Assembly: GCA_963702765.1 (NCBI GenBank)
Contig: CAVPEB010000034.1
Coordinates: forward strand, 1 to 64,000
Direction: 5' to 3'
Origin: DATMNR01 sp963702765
Lineage (GTDB): Bacteria; Chloroflexota; Ktedonobacteria; Ktedonobacterales; Ktedonobacteraceae
DNA length: 64,000 bases
Shown here piece by piece: positions 25,311 to 33,710 of this stretch. Both the position numbers and the translations under genes were made by a program. The notes beneath the pieces are model-generated. The model saw only the letters and a program-made list of their open reading frames with translations, was not told the origin of the DNA and ran no database searches. The first letter of the stretch is position 1; each line of letters opens with the position of its first letter.

Positions 25311-26013
25311 GTGTCCTCCTTGCTCCTGAATAGCGTAATGTGGTGCTTAACATGTAGTAAGCCGCCTTGATACTACCGCTGATTGTGCCAGCCACTTTTG
25401 AACGGCCATGGCTGCGATGACGATAATGAATGGGTAACTCGAGAATACGGTAATGTGCACGAGCCGCTTTCACCAACATTTCGACTGGCCAACCAAACGT
25501 CATTTCACGCATATCAATTGTTTCTAAGAGAGAGCTACGTACGACACGAAATGATCCAACGTCATGGAGACGCACGCCATATAGCAAACGGATCATTCGG
25601 CTTACAAGCCAGTTGCCCAGGCGGGCCTGCGGGGGAACAGCTCCTCGTTCAGCGCTTGTACTTACACGTGAACCGATGACGAAGTCTGCTCTCCCTTCTA
25701 TGATTGGCCTTAACATCATAGGCAGGTCGTTTGGATCATCACTTCCATCCCCGTCCATAAATATCACGATCTCAGCGCCCAGGTTACAGGCTGTTTTGAA
25801 ACCCTTCAAGCAGGCTCTTCCATAACCACGTGATGGTTCATTGGCGACAATTGCTCCGGAATTTCTAGCTACAGTAGCTGTAGCATCAGTACTACCGTTA
25901 TCGACCACGATTATCCATTGCGCAAAGTCCTGGGGAAGTTCTGCAAGCAGTTGGTGGATTGCTGCTTCTTCATTCAGAGCCGGGATGACGATAGCAACCT
26001 TTTCGGCTACCAT
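25303..26013 (-). CDS. Family 2 glycosyltransferase (polyprenyl-phosphate type)
   Basis: 236 residues from the ATG at 26013 (GAGGAG eleven bases upstream). GT-A fold: VIPALNEEAAI, VDNGSTDATA, and the metal motif FMDGDGSDDPNDLP (DxD). The segment GSFRVVRSSLLETIDM.EMTFGWPVEMLVKA and HYRHRSHGRSKV resembles dolichyl/polyprenyl-phosphate sugar synthases. There is no C-terminal membrane domain. It probably makes a lipid-linked sugar used by the GT-C enzyme downstream. First gene of the operon that runs to 19905. Confidence 0.87.
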   Translation of the reverse strand: MVAEKVAIVIPALNEEAAIHQLLAELPQDFAQWIIVVDNGSTDATATVARNSGAIVANEPSRGYGRACLKGFKTACNLGAEIVIFMDGDGSDDPNDLPMMLRPIIEGRADFVIGSRVSTSAERGAVPPQARLGNWLVSRMIRLLYGVRLHDVGSFRVVRSSLLETIDMREMTFGWPVEMLVKAARAHYRILELPIHYRHRSHGRSKVAGTISGSIKAAYYMLSTTLRYSGARRTHA

Positions 26014-26128
26014 AAAGCACACTACTCCTCTACAAACATACAATCAATGACACGATGTCTCCAATTTGGGACGTGTCGTACCTTTATCACGTTTAAAGCA
26101 TGAAGTTATTTACAAGCGTGGGACTGAT

Positions 26129-26941
26129 TTAAAAGTCAGAGCCTTTCAAGGCCGTAGCAGTTTGGGTGAGAATGCGTAAGGCTGTGATGCTGCCTTGAGA
26201 CTGTCCTTTTTCAAAATCGCCCTCTGTCTGCCCCATCTGATTGGTAACGTGCGCAAAACATATGATCTTGTATTGTTTTGCCTCAGCTAGTGCATAGAGA
26301 GCTGCAGCCTCCATTTCCACCGCAAGTATACCTTTGTTTCGGCAAACCGCTATCATCTCCTCTGTTTCTCTAAAGGGTGCATCGGTCGTCCAACTTGCTC
26401 CAATATGGAGAGGTACATAAGTGTTGTCCCAGGCGAAAGAAATCGCCTTTCTGAGTTCCAGTTGCAGGTAGCTAAATGCTGATGGGGGTAGATAATGGTA
26501 ACTGGTTCCTTCATCACGCAACGCTTTTTCGATCAGCACAACATATGGTGGGTTTTCCAGGGAGATAATCTGGCCCGCTGAAGTAATGCTGATCAATAAT
26601 TCACATCCAGAGGCGAAGAGTTCTTCTGCTACAAGTACCGCAAATGATGCACCAACGACACGACCAATCACACCAAACTCGATGCCTTCGTTCAGAAAAG
26701 TATCAAGCTTTGTATGGTAGCATGCCCAGGTAGGGTGAGGACTCGCACGATTAGTAGCATGAAGGTAATCGACAAGATCACCGTCAGGATCAAGTACGCA
26801 GATAGCCGGTACTTTGCCAACAGCAAGCCCTTTCTGTCTTCGCGCCTCACGTAACAAGTTCTCGGGTGTAAAAACCGAGGGAGCATCGTAGTACTTAGAA
26901 TTGAGAATAGGCACAGCTTCACGACTGTCGACATAATCCAT
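26129..26941 (-). CDS. Nucleoside phosphorylase-family protein
   Basis: 270 residues from the ATG at 26941, which has GAGGAG seven bases upstream; the longer frame upstream is gene debris. Family motifs: VIGRVVGASFAVLVAEELFA, CELLISITSAGQI, and near the C terminus ILAVEMEAAALYALAEA, the phosphorylase signature with the Glu-Met-Glu substrate site. Members cleave nucleosides with phosphate to base and ribose-1-phosphate, or cleave related thio-nucleosides. Which base is used is not readable. Monocistronic by spacing. Confidence 0.8.
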   Translation of the reverse strand: MDYVDSREAVPILNSKYYDAPSVFTPENLLREARRQKGLAVGKVPAICVLDPDGDLVDYLHATNRASPHPTWACYHTKLDTFLNEGIEFGVIGRVVGASFAVLVAEELFASGCELLISITSAGQIISLENPPYVVLIEKALRDEGTSYHYLPPSAFSYLQLELRKAISFAWDNTYVPLHIGASWTTDAPFRETEEMIAVCRNKGILAVEMEAAALYALAEAKQYKIICFAHVTNQMGQTEGDFEKGQSQGSITALRILTQTATALKGSDF

Positions 26942-26988
26942 AGAGTGTCTCCTCTTCCTTCCGTATAGCATGGCTTTACTGAGAGAGT

Positions 26989-27123
26989 ACCAAATGCCGT
27001 ATCTATAACTGAAATAAAGACCATTATAAGTAATACTCCAAAAAGCACGTCCTGGGGAAATGAGGCAATGAATCGCCCGAAGTTGAGGCTGAAGAGTGAT
27101 GTGAATTGATACATGATATTCAT
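26989..27123 (-). pseudogene. C-terminal remnant of a small membrane protein
   Basis: In one frame the minus strand reads SLNFGRFIASFPQDVLFGVL, which matches SLQFGIFLATFPIDLLFGMV near the C terminus of the membrane protein at 31558-32010, at the same spacing after a shared NIM. No N-terminal part is left. The rest of the 339-base gap (26942-27280) shows nothing else coding. It marks a lost paralogue between the phosphorylase and the sulfur operon. Confidence 0.55.
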
Positions 27124-27280
27124 TAGTAGACACGAACAAGAACGTTCTTCTTTACACACCTATCACACATTCAAGTGGCGCGCAACGGCTTCTTACAATA
27201 GATTAAGATTAATTTGCTCAACAATCAACCGATCAAGGGGCGTACATACTACTCTCTTTGTTTTCGCCATTTCTCATCTT

Positions 27281-28198
27281 TCACTCACGCTCTCGTTCGA
27301 TAGGAAAGGTCGGGTTCGTGCCCCATTCCTCCCAGGAGGCATCGTAGAGTGCGACATTGCGGTAGCCAGCCAGGTGCAGTGCAAAGAGCCCCTGTGAGGC
27401 CGAAATCCCTACTCCACAATAGGTAATGACCCGTTGTCCCGGTTCCAGGCCTGCTCCTATTGCAAGAGATCGAATGGACTCTGGTGGCAGGTAGGTCCAA
27501 TCGGCTGGATTCAGGAGACGAGATGCGTGTAGATGCACCGCTCCGGGGATGTGTCCACCTCGCATCACCCTCTGGTCTGGAAGCACCATCCAGTGCTTTC
27601 CAGACGGAAGAAACAGGCTCCCATCCGGGATCCAGATAGCCTGTCCCTTATATTGTTCAGCAGGACGTGTATCGACCAGACGGACCAGGGTATCTTGCTC
27701 TCGTAATGCGTCCATAATCTCAGAGGCTGTTGCGAGCAACTGAGGATAGGATCGCGGCGTGAACTTTTTTGGGGAAAGGTGCGGAGCTTCGGTGCTGACA
27801 GGCAATCCTTCACCTACCCATCTGGTCCAGCCCCCATTGAGTACAGCCACCTGATCGTGTCCATAGTAGCGCAGTGCCCACCAGAGCCGGGCTGCTCCAG
27901 AGTGATCCGTTTCGGCATACGCGACCACGCGTGTGTGATCTCCGATCCCTGCCGCTTGCATCACTGCCATGAATAGCTCAGGTGGCAGAAGTAGGTTCCG
28001 CACTCCTCGCGCATCCGTCCAACTTAGATCATGATACCAATCCAGATGGATGGCTCCTGGAATATGTCCGCGCTGGTAGAGTTCTCGGCTCGTCCCATCG
28101 CCTCGCCAACGAGCATCCACAATGCACACATCAGCATCTGACAGGTGCGCAGCTAGCCACGCTGTTTCCACCAATGGGTGCGTTGAAAAATCGATCAT
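27281..28198 (-). CDS. Two-domain sulfurtransferase (thiosulfate/3-mercaptopyruvate type)
   Basis: 305 residues from the ATG at 28198 (GGAGAGGAC upstream). Two rhodanese domains: an inactive first domain (VSDADVCIVDARW-like start, GHIPGAIHLDWYHDLSW) and an active second one with the catalytic Cys near residue 262 in VITYCGVGISAS. The loop CGVGISA is of the bacterial thiosulfate/mercaptopyruvate sulfurtransferase kind; members move sulfane sulfur to cyanide or thiols. Last gene of the sulfur operon, with 58 bases after the MFS gene. Confidence 0.9.
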   Translation of the reverse strand: MIDFSTHPLVETAWLAAHLSDADVCIVDARWRGDGTSRELYQRGHIPGAIHLDWYHDLSWTDARGVRNLLLPPELFMAVMQAAGIGDHTRVVAYAETDHSGAARLWWALRYYGHDQVAVLNGGWTRWVGEGLPVSTEAPHLSPKKFTPRSYPQLLATASEIMDALREQDTLVRLVDTRPAEQYKGQAIWIPDGSLFLPSGKHWMVLPDQRVMRGGHIPGAVHLHASRLLNPADWTYLPPESIRSLAIGAGLEPGQRVITYCGVGISASQGLFALHLAGYRNVALYDASWEEWGTNPTFPIERERE

Positions 28199-28256
28199 GT
28201 CCTCTCCACTCCTTCGATACCTTTTCACACATGCAGGGCAACCAGATAAATCCCCA

Positions 28257-29603
28257 TTATGTTGGTGGCTTTTGCTTAAGCCGTTTACGAGGCAACGTTT
28301 CGGACATCACGAACTTCACCACCACTCCTGAGAGGAACGTCAACACACCGATCACGCCAATCGCCCATGATACGCCAAACAGGCCCGCCAGTACCCCGGC
28401 CAGTAGCGCCCCTATGGCGTATCCGCTATCGCGCCAGAGCCGGTAGACGCCCACTGCAGAGGCGCGCCACTCCGGGTGGGCCACATCCGAAATGGCTGCG
28501 AGCAGCGTTGGATAGACGAGGGCAGTGCCCAGCCCTAGCAGCACCATTGCAACCGCCCAAGACCAAAAGCCGTGGAGAAAGGGGACCAGGATGATGGCTA
28601 CACCCTGGAGCAACATCCCCACTACGATCATGCCTTTGCGTCCAAAGCGATCGGAAAGGGCACCTGTACACAGTTGAGTGGTTCCCCAAACGCCCGGGTA
28701 GATCCCGGCCAGCAGTCCGATCTGCGCGATACCGAGTCCACCCGCAGCGAAGAAGAGTGGCAGCAGCCCCCAGGCCAGGCCATCGTTCAAGTTGTTTACC
28801 AGACCGGCCTGGCTGACAGAAAAAAGCGTGCGATCTTTCCAGGAGGTGAGCAGGAAAATCTCTTTGAATGATGGTGTCGTGTGTTGTAGAGTCGCCTGGT
28901 CGGTGGTCTGTTGCGCGGATTCTGCTACCTGCCCTGATGGTCGAGCCAGGAGCGCAGCCTCGTGACGCGCATGTCCATGCGTCTCGCGGACGAAGAAGAT
29001 CGACAGCAGCAGGCCTGCCAGCGCGAATACCACGCCGAGCAAGAACGGCTGGGGTCGTAGCGCATAGGTCGCAGCCAGGTAGCCAGCAGCGATGGCGGCC
29101 AGGGAGACCGCGCCGTAACCGGCCGCTTCGTTGAAGCCCATCGCCAATCCCCGGCGGGCTGGCCCCACCAGGTCGATCTTCATAATGACCGTGGTCGACC
29201 AACACAGACCCTGGTTGATGCCCAGCAGCACATTGGCGAACACAATCCATCCCCAGGCTGGAGCGAAGATGATGAGAAATGGCACGGGCAGTCCAAACAA
29301 CCAGCCCGTGATGAGCACCCCCTTGCGACCAATACAGTCACTGAGTCGGCCCGCAAAGAGGTTGGAAGCCGCTTTGACGATGCCGAAGCTCACAATGAAG
29401 GAGAGGACAGCTATGGTGGAAGTCAGACCGAACACTTGTTGACCAAGCAGCGGCACGATGCCGCGCTCGAGTCCCACCATACCGCCGACAAAGGCGTTGA
29501 CGATGACCAGCAGCGTGAACTGTTGCCAGTTGGCACGCAGACCAAGTTGAATGACTGATTGTGCCTCTTGAGGAGGCAAGCTCTTCATGTCAGGAGATGG
29601 CAC
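28257..29603 (-). CDS. MFS transporter
   Basis: 448 residues, twelve predicted membrane helices. The loop after helix 2 (LFAGRLSDCIGRKGVLITGW) and the equivalent in the second half (LCTGALSDRFGRKGMIVVGM) carry the GxLaDrxGRkxxl signature of major facilitators. A hydrophilic central loop (~205-245) separates the halves. Base composition is clearly GC-richer than the neighbours, like the rest of this operon. Its place between two rhodanese-type proteins suggests export or import of a sulfur compound such as thiosulfate or a sulfonate; the substrate is inferred only. Overlaps the upstream gene by 14 bases. Confidence 0.88.
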   Translation of the reverse strand: MPSPDMKSLPPQEAQSVIQLGLRANWQQFTLLVIVNAFVGGMVGLERGIVPLLGQQVFGLTSTIAVLSFIVSFGIVKAASNLFAGRLSDCIGRKGVLITGWLFGLPVPFLIIFAPAWGWIVFANVLLGINQGLCWSTTVIMKIDLVGPARRGLAMGFNEAAGYGAVSLAAIAAGYLAATYALRPQPFLLGVVFALAGLLLSIFFVRETHGHARHEAALLARPSGQVAESAQQTTDQATLQHTTPSFKEIFLLTSWKDRTLFSVSQAGLVNNLNDGLAWGLLPLFFAAGGLGIAQIGLLAGIYPGVWGTTQLCTGALSDRFGRKGMIVVGMLLQGVAIILVPFLHGFWSWAVAMVLLGLGTALVYPTLLAAISDVAHPEWRASAVGVYRLWRDSGYAIGALLAGVLAGLFGVSWAIGVIGVLTFLSGVVVKFVMSETLPRKRLKQKPPT

Positions 29604-30669
29604 AGCGATTTGCTCCTGCTTCTAGCTCGGTCACATCACGTTCAGGGAAGACACCTTCTTCATTGAACCTGACAATCCGCTCGTAATTGGGTGGTGTGGG
29701 TGGAATACGTGCCAGGATTTGCTGCAGAAACATCTCGCGCGTCGCGTGGATGACTCCAACCTGTTCCAGGATGTCGGCGAGGGTCGATGCAATGGGATCA
29801 CGATTGAATGCCACTGGAGTGCTGGTGTGTCCTGGCAAGATGAGCGTTTCCGGTGGCAGTGCAAGCAGGGTCTGGAGACTGGTGTACAAATCGGATGCCC
29901 GTTGTCTCACCTCATCAGCGTCTGCGGCCAGGTCGGGACGCCCAACTCCCGTTGGAAAGAGCGTATCCCCTGTCAAAAGCATCCACCGGTCGAGCAGGTA
30001 GCAGGTGCTCTCAGACGTATGCCCTGGCGTGCGGAGCGCAGTCAGCAAGGCAGTCCCAATCTTAAGCGTGTCCCCGTCACGGATCGGTGTGAAAGGAAAG
30101 GACACGCGGGTTTGCTCTGGGAGGAAGAGCGTCGCTTCGCTCAACTGCGCCAATTGGTGCGAACGGGACAAGTGGTCCGCATGAATATGCGTGTCCAAAA
30201 CGCGCTCGATCTGCCATCCATAGTGGTATGCGAGGTCAAGATACACCTGTGAATCAAGCGAGGCATCAATGACGACAGCCGTCTTCCCATCGCCGATAAG
30301 GTACGAGAGACAGCCTTTCCCGGTGCGTCGTACCTGAAGAATGCGCATGGTGCCAGTAGGTACAGGCACCTCGGCGATGTTCCAGGCCAGACTCCACGCC
30401 TTCATGCCACCCTCAAGGGAAAGCGCTTCCCCGTCTGTAGGTACTGGCCGCAACCAGGCTGGTTTTGCCAGCGCACAGACGGTCACTACCGGCATGTCGC
30501 CGGAAACGCCACGTTGGGGTCGTTGGCTTGAGTGCATCGTAGGCATCGATGTGCATGCTTCCGGAATGGACCATTCCCCGCGTTCATGCATCGGACGAAT
30601 ATCCAGCACCGTGACCGGTCGCTCCTCTTCCAACCATGTTCTCAATGTCTCGACATCGATCGTCTTCAT
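29590..30669 (-). CDS. Rhodanese-metallo-beta-lactamase fusion, persulfide-dioxygenase-like
   Basis: 359 residues. Residues 1-105 are a rhodanese domain (VTVLDIRPMHERGEWSIPEA) whose loop reads VCALAKPAW, keeping a Cys but not the usual CxxGxR. Residues ~108-340 form a metallo-beta-lactamase domain with DTHIHADH (161-166), GHTSESTCYLL, GDTLFPTGVGRPDL and LPGHTS. That arrangement fits the ETHE1/persulfide dioxygenase-like group, non-haem iron enzymes that oxidise glutathione or other persulfides. Start overlaps the stop of the regulator gene by four bases. Likely clears persulfide made by the sulfurtransferase. Confidence 0.87.
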   Translation of the reverse strand: MKTIDVETLRTWLEEERPVTVLDIRPMHERGEWSIPEACTSMPTMHSSQRPQRGVSGDMPVVTVCALAKPAWLRPVPTDGEALSLEGGMKAWSLAWNIAEVPVPTGTMRILQVRRTGKGCLSYLIGDGKTAVVIDASLDSQVYLDLAYHYGWQIERVLDTHIHADHLSRSHQLAQLSEATLFLPEQTRVSFPFTPIRDGDTLKIGTALLTALRTPGHTSESTCYLLDRWMLLTGDTLFPTGVGRPDLAADADEVRQRASDLYTSLQTLLALPPETLILPGHTSTPVAFNRDPIASTLADILEQVGVIHATREMFLQQILARIPPTPPNYERIVRFNEEGVFPERDVTELEAGANRCAIS

Positions 30670-31364
30670 GCATGTGCTCCTTTTCTGCTCTCGACTGGCA
30701 GTCCTAGAGCACGCCAGTCCGGAAGCCCTTGTTCGAGCCGCCGTGCGCTGTACCCGTTGGCACGCAGCAGCGCGACTGCCTCATCTGCAAACACACAATA
30801 GGGACCACGGCAATAGGCCACGATCTCCTTGTCCTGGGGAAGCTCTGAGAGGCGAGCCTCCAGCTCTGTCACAGGCATGGAAAGGGCATTGGGAAGGTGT
30901 CCGGCAATGTATTCCTCTGCGGGACGCACATCCAGCAGGATGATAGTGTCTTCGACCATACGCTGGAGCAATTCCGATGCACCTATTGGCTGCAACTGGT
31001 TGCGATCGTGCAGATAGGTGTCGACGATCCGATCAATCTCTGCAATGCGAGCTTCGCCTACGTGTCGCATGGTTTGCCACAGGGTGAACACCTGCTCATC
31101 AGCCAGGCGGTAATAGATGTAGACACCCTCGCGGCGTACCTCGACGAGCTGGGCAGCACGCAGCACCTGCAAATGTTGTGAGGCATTGGCTATCGACATA
31201 TCCGTTTCACGTGCGACTGCTTCCACACTGTGCTCGCCTTGGGCAAGGACCTCGAGCAATTCAAGGCGGTGAGCACTCGACAACGCTTTGCCGATGCGCG
31301 CAAACTGTTCATATACCTGATTCTTGAAGGCGCGTTTGTCTTGCTTCTGCATAGCACTCCTCAT
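30666..31364 (-). CDS. ArsR-family regulator fused to rhodanese domain
   Basis: 232 residues. Residues ~15-95: ArsR winged helix with SSAHRLELLEVLAQGEHSVEAV and the recognition helix in SIANASQHLQVLRAAQLVEV. Residues ~120-225: rhodanese domain with LLDVRPAEEYIAGHLPNALS and active loop VAYCRGPYC. Such fusions are thought to sense sulfane sulfur through the rhodanese cysteines and to repress sulfur-oxidising operons. It heads the operon. An inverted repeat TATTCAA-N8-TTGAATA lies 23 bases upstream of its start codon. Confidence 0.9.
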   Translation of the reverse strand: MRSAMQKQDKRAFKNQVYEQFARIGKALSSAHRLELLEVLAQGEHSVEAVARETDMSIANASQHLQVLRAAQLVEVRREGVYIYYRLADEQVFTLWQTMRHVGEARIAEIDRIVDTYLHDRNQLQPIGASELLQRMVEDTIILLDVRPAEEYIAGHLPNALSMPVTELEARLSELPQDKEIVAYCRGPYCVFADEAVALLRANGYSARRLEQGLPDWRALGLPVESRKGAHA

Positions 31365-31386
31365 CGAAGAACATACAACACTATAC

Positions 31387-31408
31387 TATTCAATAGATTA
31401 CTTGAATA
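31387..31408. promoter_or_regulatory. Candidate operator of the ArsR-rhodanese regulator
   Basis: TATTCAA-TAGATTAC-TTGAATA, seven-base perfect arms with an eight-base spacer, 23 bases upstream of the regulator start. Size and AT-rich character match ArsR-family operators. Autoregulation is inferred from position. Confidence 0.5.
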
Positions 31409-31488
31409 TTTGGTGCTTGTCAAGCATATGTGTGAGGCGGTGCTGAGGCAAAACTATAACTCGCCGAATTGTGCAAACATGTCCAAGA

Positions 31489-31527
31489 TGATTAACTCGG
31501 GTGTGTCATGCACACCCGAGTTAATCA
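31489..31527. terminator. Perfect hairpin downstream of a membrane protein gene
   Basis: Arms 31489-31505 and 31511-31527 (17 bases each, containing ACTCGGGTGTG) with loop TCATG. It lies 31 bases after the stop of the minus-strand gene at 31558 and ends that transcript before the sulfur operon promoter. Confidence 0.75.
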
Positions 31528-31557
31528 ATGAAAGCTGGTTCACAGGAAGAATTTCGG

Positions 31558-32010
31558 TTACGCTTCTGCCATTGCTGGTTGTCCCTGGAGTTGATAGTAA
31601 ATAGCCCCCAACACCATCCCGAAGAGCAAATCGATGGGAAAAGTAGCTAGGAATATTCCAAACTGAAGGCTGACAGGAGAAGGTGCATGGTTCATGATGT
31701 TGGTTAGTAAAAGCGAGAAGACCAGCCACCAGGCAAAGCCAAGGACTAGACCAGAGAGAAGCGCACGGCTGATTGAAATGAACTTCTCCCCCTGCACAAG
31801 ACCAAAGATAATACCAACTATTCCTCCTAATACGATTAGTACGAAAAAGCCAGTGAACCTACTCAGAGTGGGATCTGCAATGGAAACGCCGAACCAATGT
31901 AATACATCAGGCAGAGTGCGACCTGGTGTTCCGTCAGTTACAAAGTTCAGCATAGCCAGCAAAAGGCCTGCCAGAAGTCCCGCCAATAAGCCCCTTCGAA
32001 TATGTGTCAT
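31558..32010 (-). CDS. Four-helix membrane protein of unknown function
   Basis: 150 residues. Opens RRGLLAGLLAGLLLAMLNFV, then four hydrophobic helices with VLIVLGGIVGIIFGLVQG and RALLSGLVLGFAWWLVFSLL, and ends ATFPIDLLFGMVLGAIYYQL. The pattern of glycine-rich helices is like YagU/DUF1440-type proteins, but this is uncertain. AGGAATAGG precedes the ATG. A remnant of a paralogue lies at 26989. Gap of 18 bases to the DoxX-like gene, so the two are probably one operon. Confidence 0.7.
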   Translation of the reverse strand: MTHIRRGLLAGLLAGLLLAMLNFVTDGTPGRTLPDVLHWFGVSIADPTLSRFTGFFVLIVLGGIVGIIFGLVQGEKFISISRALLSGLVLGFAWWLVFSLLLTNIMNHAPSPVSLQFGIFLATFPIDLLFGMVLGAIYYQLQGQPAMAEA

Positions 32011-32028
32011 TTCCTATTCCTTCTTTTC

Positions 32029-32634
32029 TCAAGCAAACCAGCCCACGAATCGAGCCAAACGGTTACTTTGTGCGGCTGCATGTAAACGAGGTGCAAGCCA
32101 TTGATCAATCCCCAGGCGACGCCCTGCTGGAATAGCTGTGATTGCCAGACACAGCAGCACTAACATGCCATACGTCCATAGCCATTCAGTATAGGCTAAT
32201 CCAACATATAATTGAATAGCGAGTACAGAACCAAGAATTGCTCCAAAACGCGTGAAAAGACCAAACATAAGTGAAATAGCTACAATCAGTTCAGCAATCC
32301 AGACACCTGCAGCTAATGGCACATACAGGGTGCAACCTGTGGCTGTAACCAAACTTGTACAGCCAGAAAGAAATGTATGCTGAAGAATAAAGCCATAACC
32401 TGGTATGATTGTATGCTGTGACTCGCGTAAAATATACGAATAAAGTCCTGCGAAATCTGGTGGCATTTTCCAGAAAAGCTGTTGAAACCAGAGATAACCC
32501 ACGAAAATACGAATGAGAGCAAAGCCTGTGATACTCCGCTCACTTAAGGTGATTGGGAGAGAAACATTGCTACTCTCTTTGGCGCCAGTGACTGCTGTCC
32601 GTTTGTGATGACTGGCTGAGGATGAGATGCTCAT
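32029..32634 (-). CDS. DoxX/DoxD-like membrane protein
   Basis: 201 residues. About 40 hydrophilic residues, then helix FALIRIFVGYLWFQQLFWKM and three more (PLAAGVWIAELIVAISLMFG, LFTRFGAILGSVLAIQLYVG and WTYGMLVLLCLAITAIPAGR). The RI..G..F...G..K pattern in helix 1 and the GLFTRFGA loop match the DoxX/thiosulfate:quinone oxidoreductase small-subunit superfamily. Being next to a sulfur operon makes a role in thiosulfate or redox metabolism attractive, but DoxX proteins are varied. Confidence 0.72.
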   Translation of the reverse strand: MSISSSASHHKRTAVTGAKESSNVSLPITLSERSITGFALIRIFVGYLWFQQLFWKMPPDFAGLYSYILRESQHTIIPGYGFILQHTFLSGCTSLVTATGCTLYVPLAAGVWIAELIVAISLMFGLFTRFGAILGSVLAIQLYVGLAYTEWLWTYGMLVLLCLAITAIPAGRRLGIDQWLAPRLHAAAQSNRLARFVGWFA

Positions 32635-32814
32635 AATTTCTATTATCCTTAAATTGAGATGAAAACTATTATACGCGAGTGTTCACGAAGCAATAGATAA
32701 CTTTTTACAATTTCTTGAAAAATTCCTCTTGCTGATACTCATGCAAAGTTATACAATATAATCCAATCCCATCACAAGCACTTCGTACGCTCCTAAAGGA
32801 GAACAGTCTACATT

Positions 32815-33534
32815 ATGAGCACGACAAAGATAGCTGCTTCATTGTATCAGTTACAGCAGCTTGACCTCGAACTGGAACGTTTAATTGCTGAGCAACAGGC
32901 ACTGGAGAGTTCACTTCAGGGAGATAGCGCATTAAAAAAGCTACGAACCGAGGATGCTATTGCACAACAACAGTTACATCTGGGTCTTCAGGCTCAAAAA
33001 GAAGCAGAGTGGGCGCTTGAGGAACTGGATCGCCGCCTGCGCTTGCAGGAGCAGCGTATGTATAGTGGTGTTGTGACCAATCCGAAAGAACTGTATGCTT
33101 TGCAACAGGAAGTGCAGCATTTACGAGCGCAACAAAATCGCCAGGAAGAGATGGCGCTTGAGGTGATCCTCACAACCGAGTCTTTGCAGGAGACGGCAAA
33201 CAGCAAGGCTGAGGCTTTGCGCCAGGCTCAGGAGAAGTGGTTAGAGACGAATGCTGCAGGCATGATACGCCGCGACCAACTGGATGTGAAACGTAAGGAG
33301 TTAGTGGCAAATCGCGAGCAATTTGTGAGCACAATCGACACTCAGGTACTGAATCGCTATGAGGCTTTGAAGCGTACAAAGCAAGGACGAGCAGTTTCAA
33401 AAGTAGATCAAAATTCGTGCCAGTGGTGCCGAGTAATTCTGACTCCCAGCGAATTGCAACGAGTGCGCGCCAACGCGGATTTACAGACGTGCAGCAATTG
33501 CGGGCGTATTCTGTACTATGATCGCCAGTCATAA
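32815..33534 (+). CDS. Coiled-coil protein with C4 zinc ribbon (zf-RING_7/CT398-like)
   Basis: 239 residues. Long coiled coil (~5-180) from LYQLQQLDLELERLIAEQQA onward with heptads, then a zinc ribbon: CQWC ... CSNCGRILYYDR, four Cys in CxxC pairs about 26 residues apart. Such proteins bind nucleic acid or act in envelope assembly; the exact role is not settled. It is followed after 50 bases by a tRNA-Pro gene; the tRNA has its own promoter. AAGGAG precedes the ATG (12 bases). Confidence 0.85.
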   Translation: MSTTKIAASLYQLQQLDLELERLIAEQQALESSLQGDSALKKLRTEDAIAQQQLHLGLQAQKEAEWALEELDRRLRLQEQRMYSGVVTNPKELYALQQEVQHLRAQQNRQEEMALEVILTTESLQETANSKAEALRQAQEKWLETNAAGMIRRDQLDVKRKELVANREQFVSTIDTQVLNRYEALKRTKQGRAVSKVDQNSCQWCRVILTPSELQRVRANADLQTCSNCGRILYYDRQS

Positions 33535-33538
33535 AACC

Positions 33539-33568
33539 TTGACTATGAGACGATTTATCTGCTATACT
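33539..33568 (+). promoter_or_regulatory. Sigma-70-type promoter of tRNA-Pro
   Basis: -35 TTGACT (33539-33544), spacer of 18 bases, -10 TATACT (33563-33568). The tRNA begins at 33585, giving a transcription start about 8 bases after the -10 box and a short leader. Confidence 0.75.
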
Positions 33569-33584
33569 GCTCTTGTTCCAATAA

Positions 33585-33660
<76 letters not shown>

Positions 33661-33664
33661 GACG

Positions 33665-33710
33665 AAACGAGGGAGGAAGCCTTTCGAGATAAGGCTTCCT
33701 CCCTCGTTTT
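33665..33710 (+). terminator. Rho-independent terminator of tRNA-Pro
   Basis: Arms 33665-33683 and 33691-33709 (19 bases each, GAGGGAGGAAGCC core), loop TCGAGAT, ends in TTTT. Clean intrinsic terminator. Confidence 0.92.

Noticed and set aside
28426..29250. 274-codon minus-strand frame overlapping the MFS gene
   Set aside because: It lies in another frame of a GC-rich gene, has the Arg/Ala/Gly composition of shadow frames and no binding site; the MFS frame has clear family motifs.
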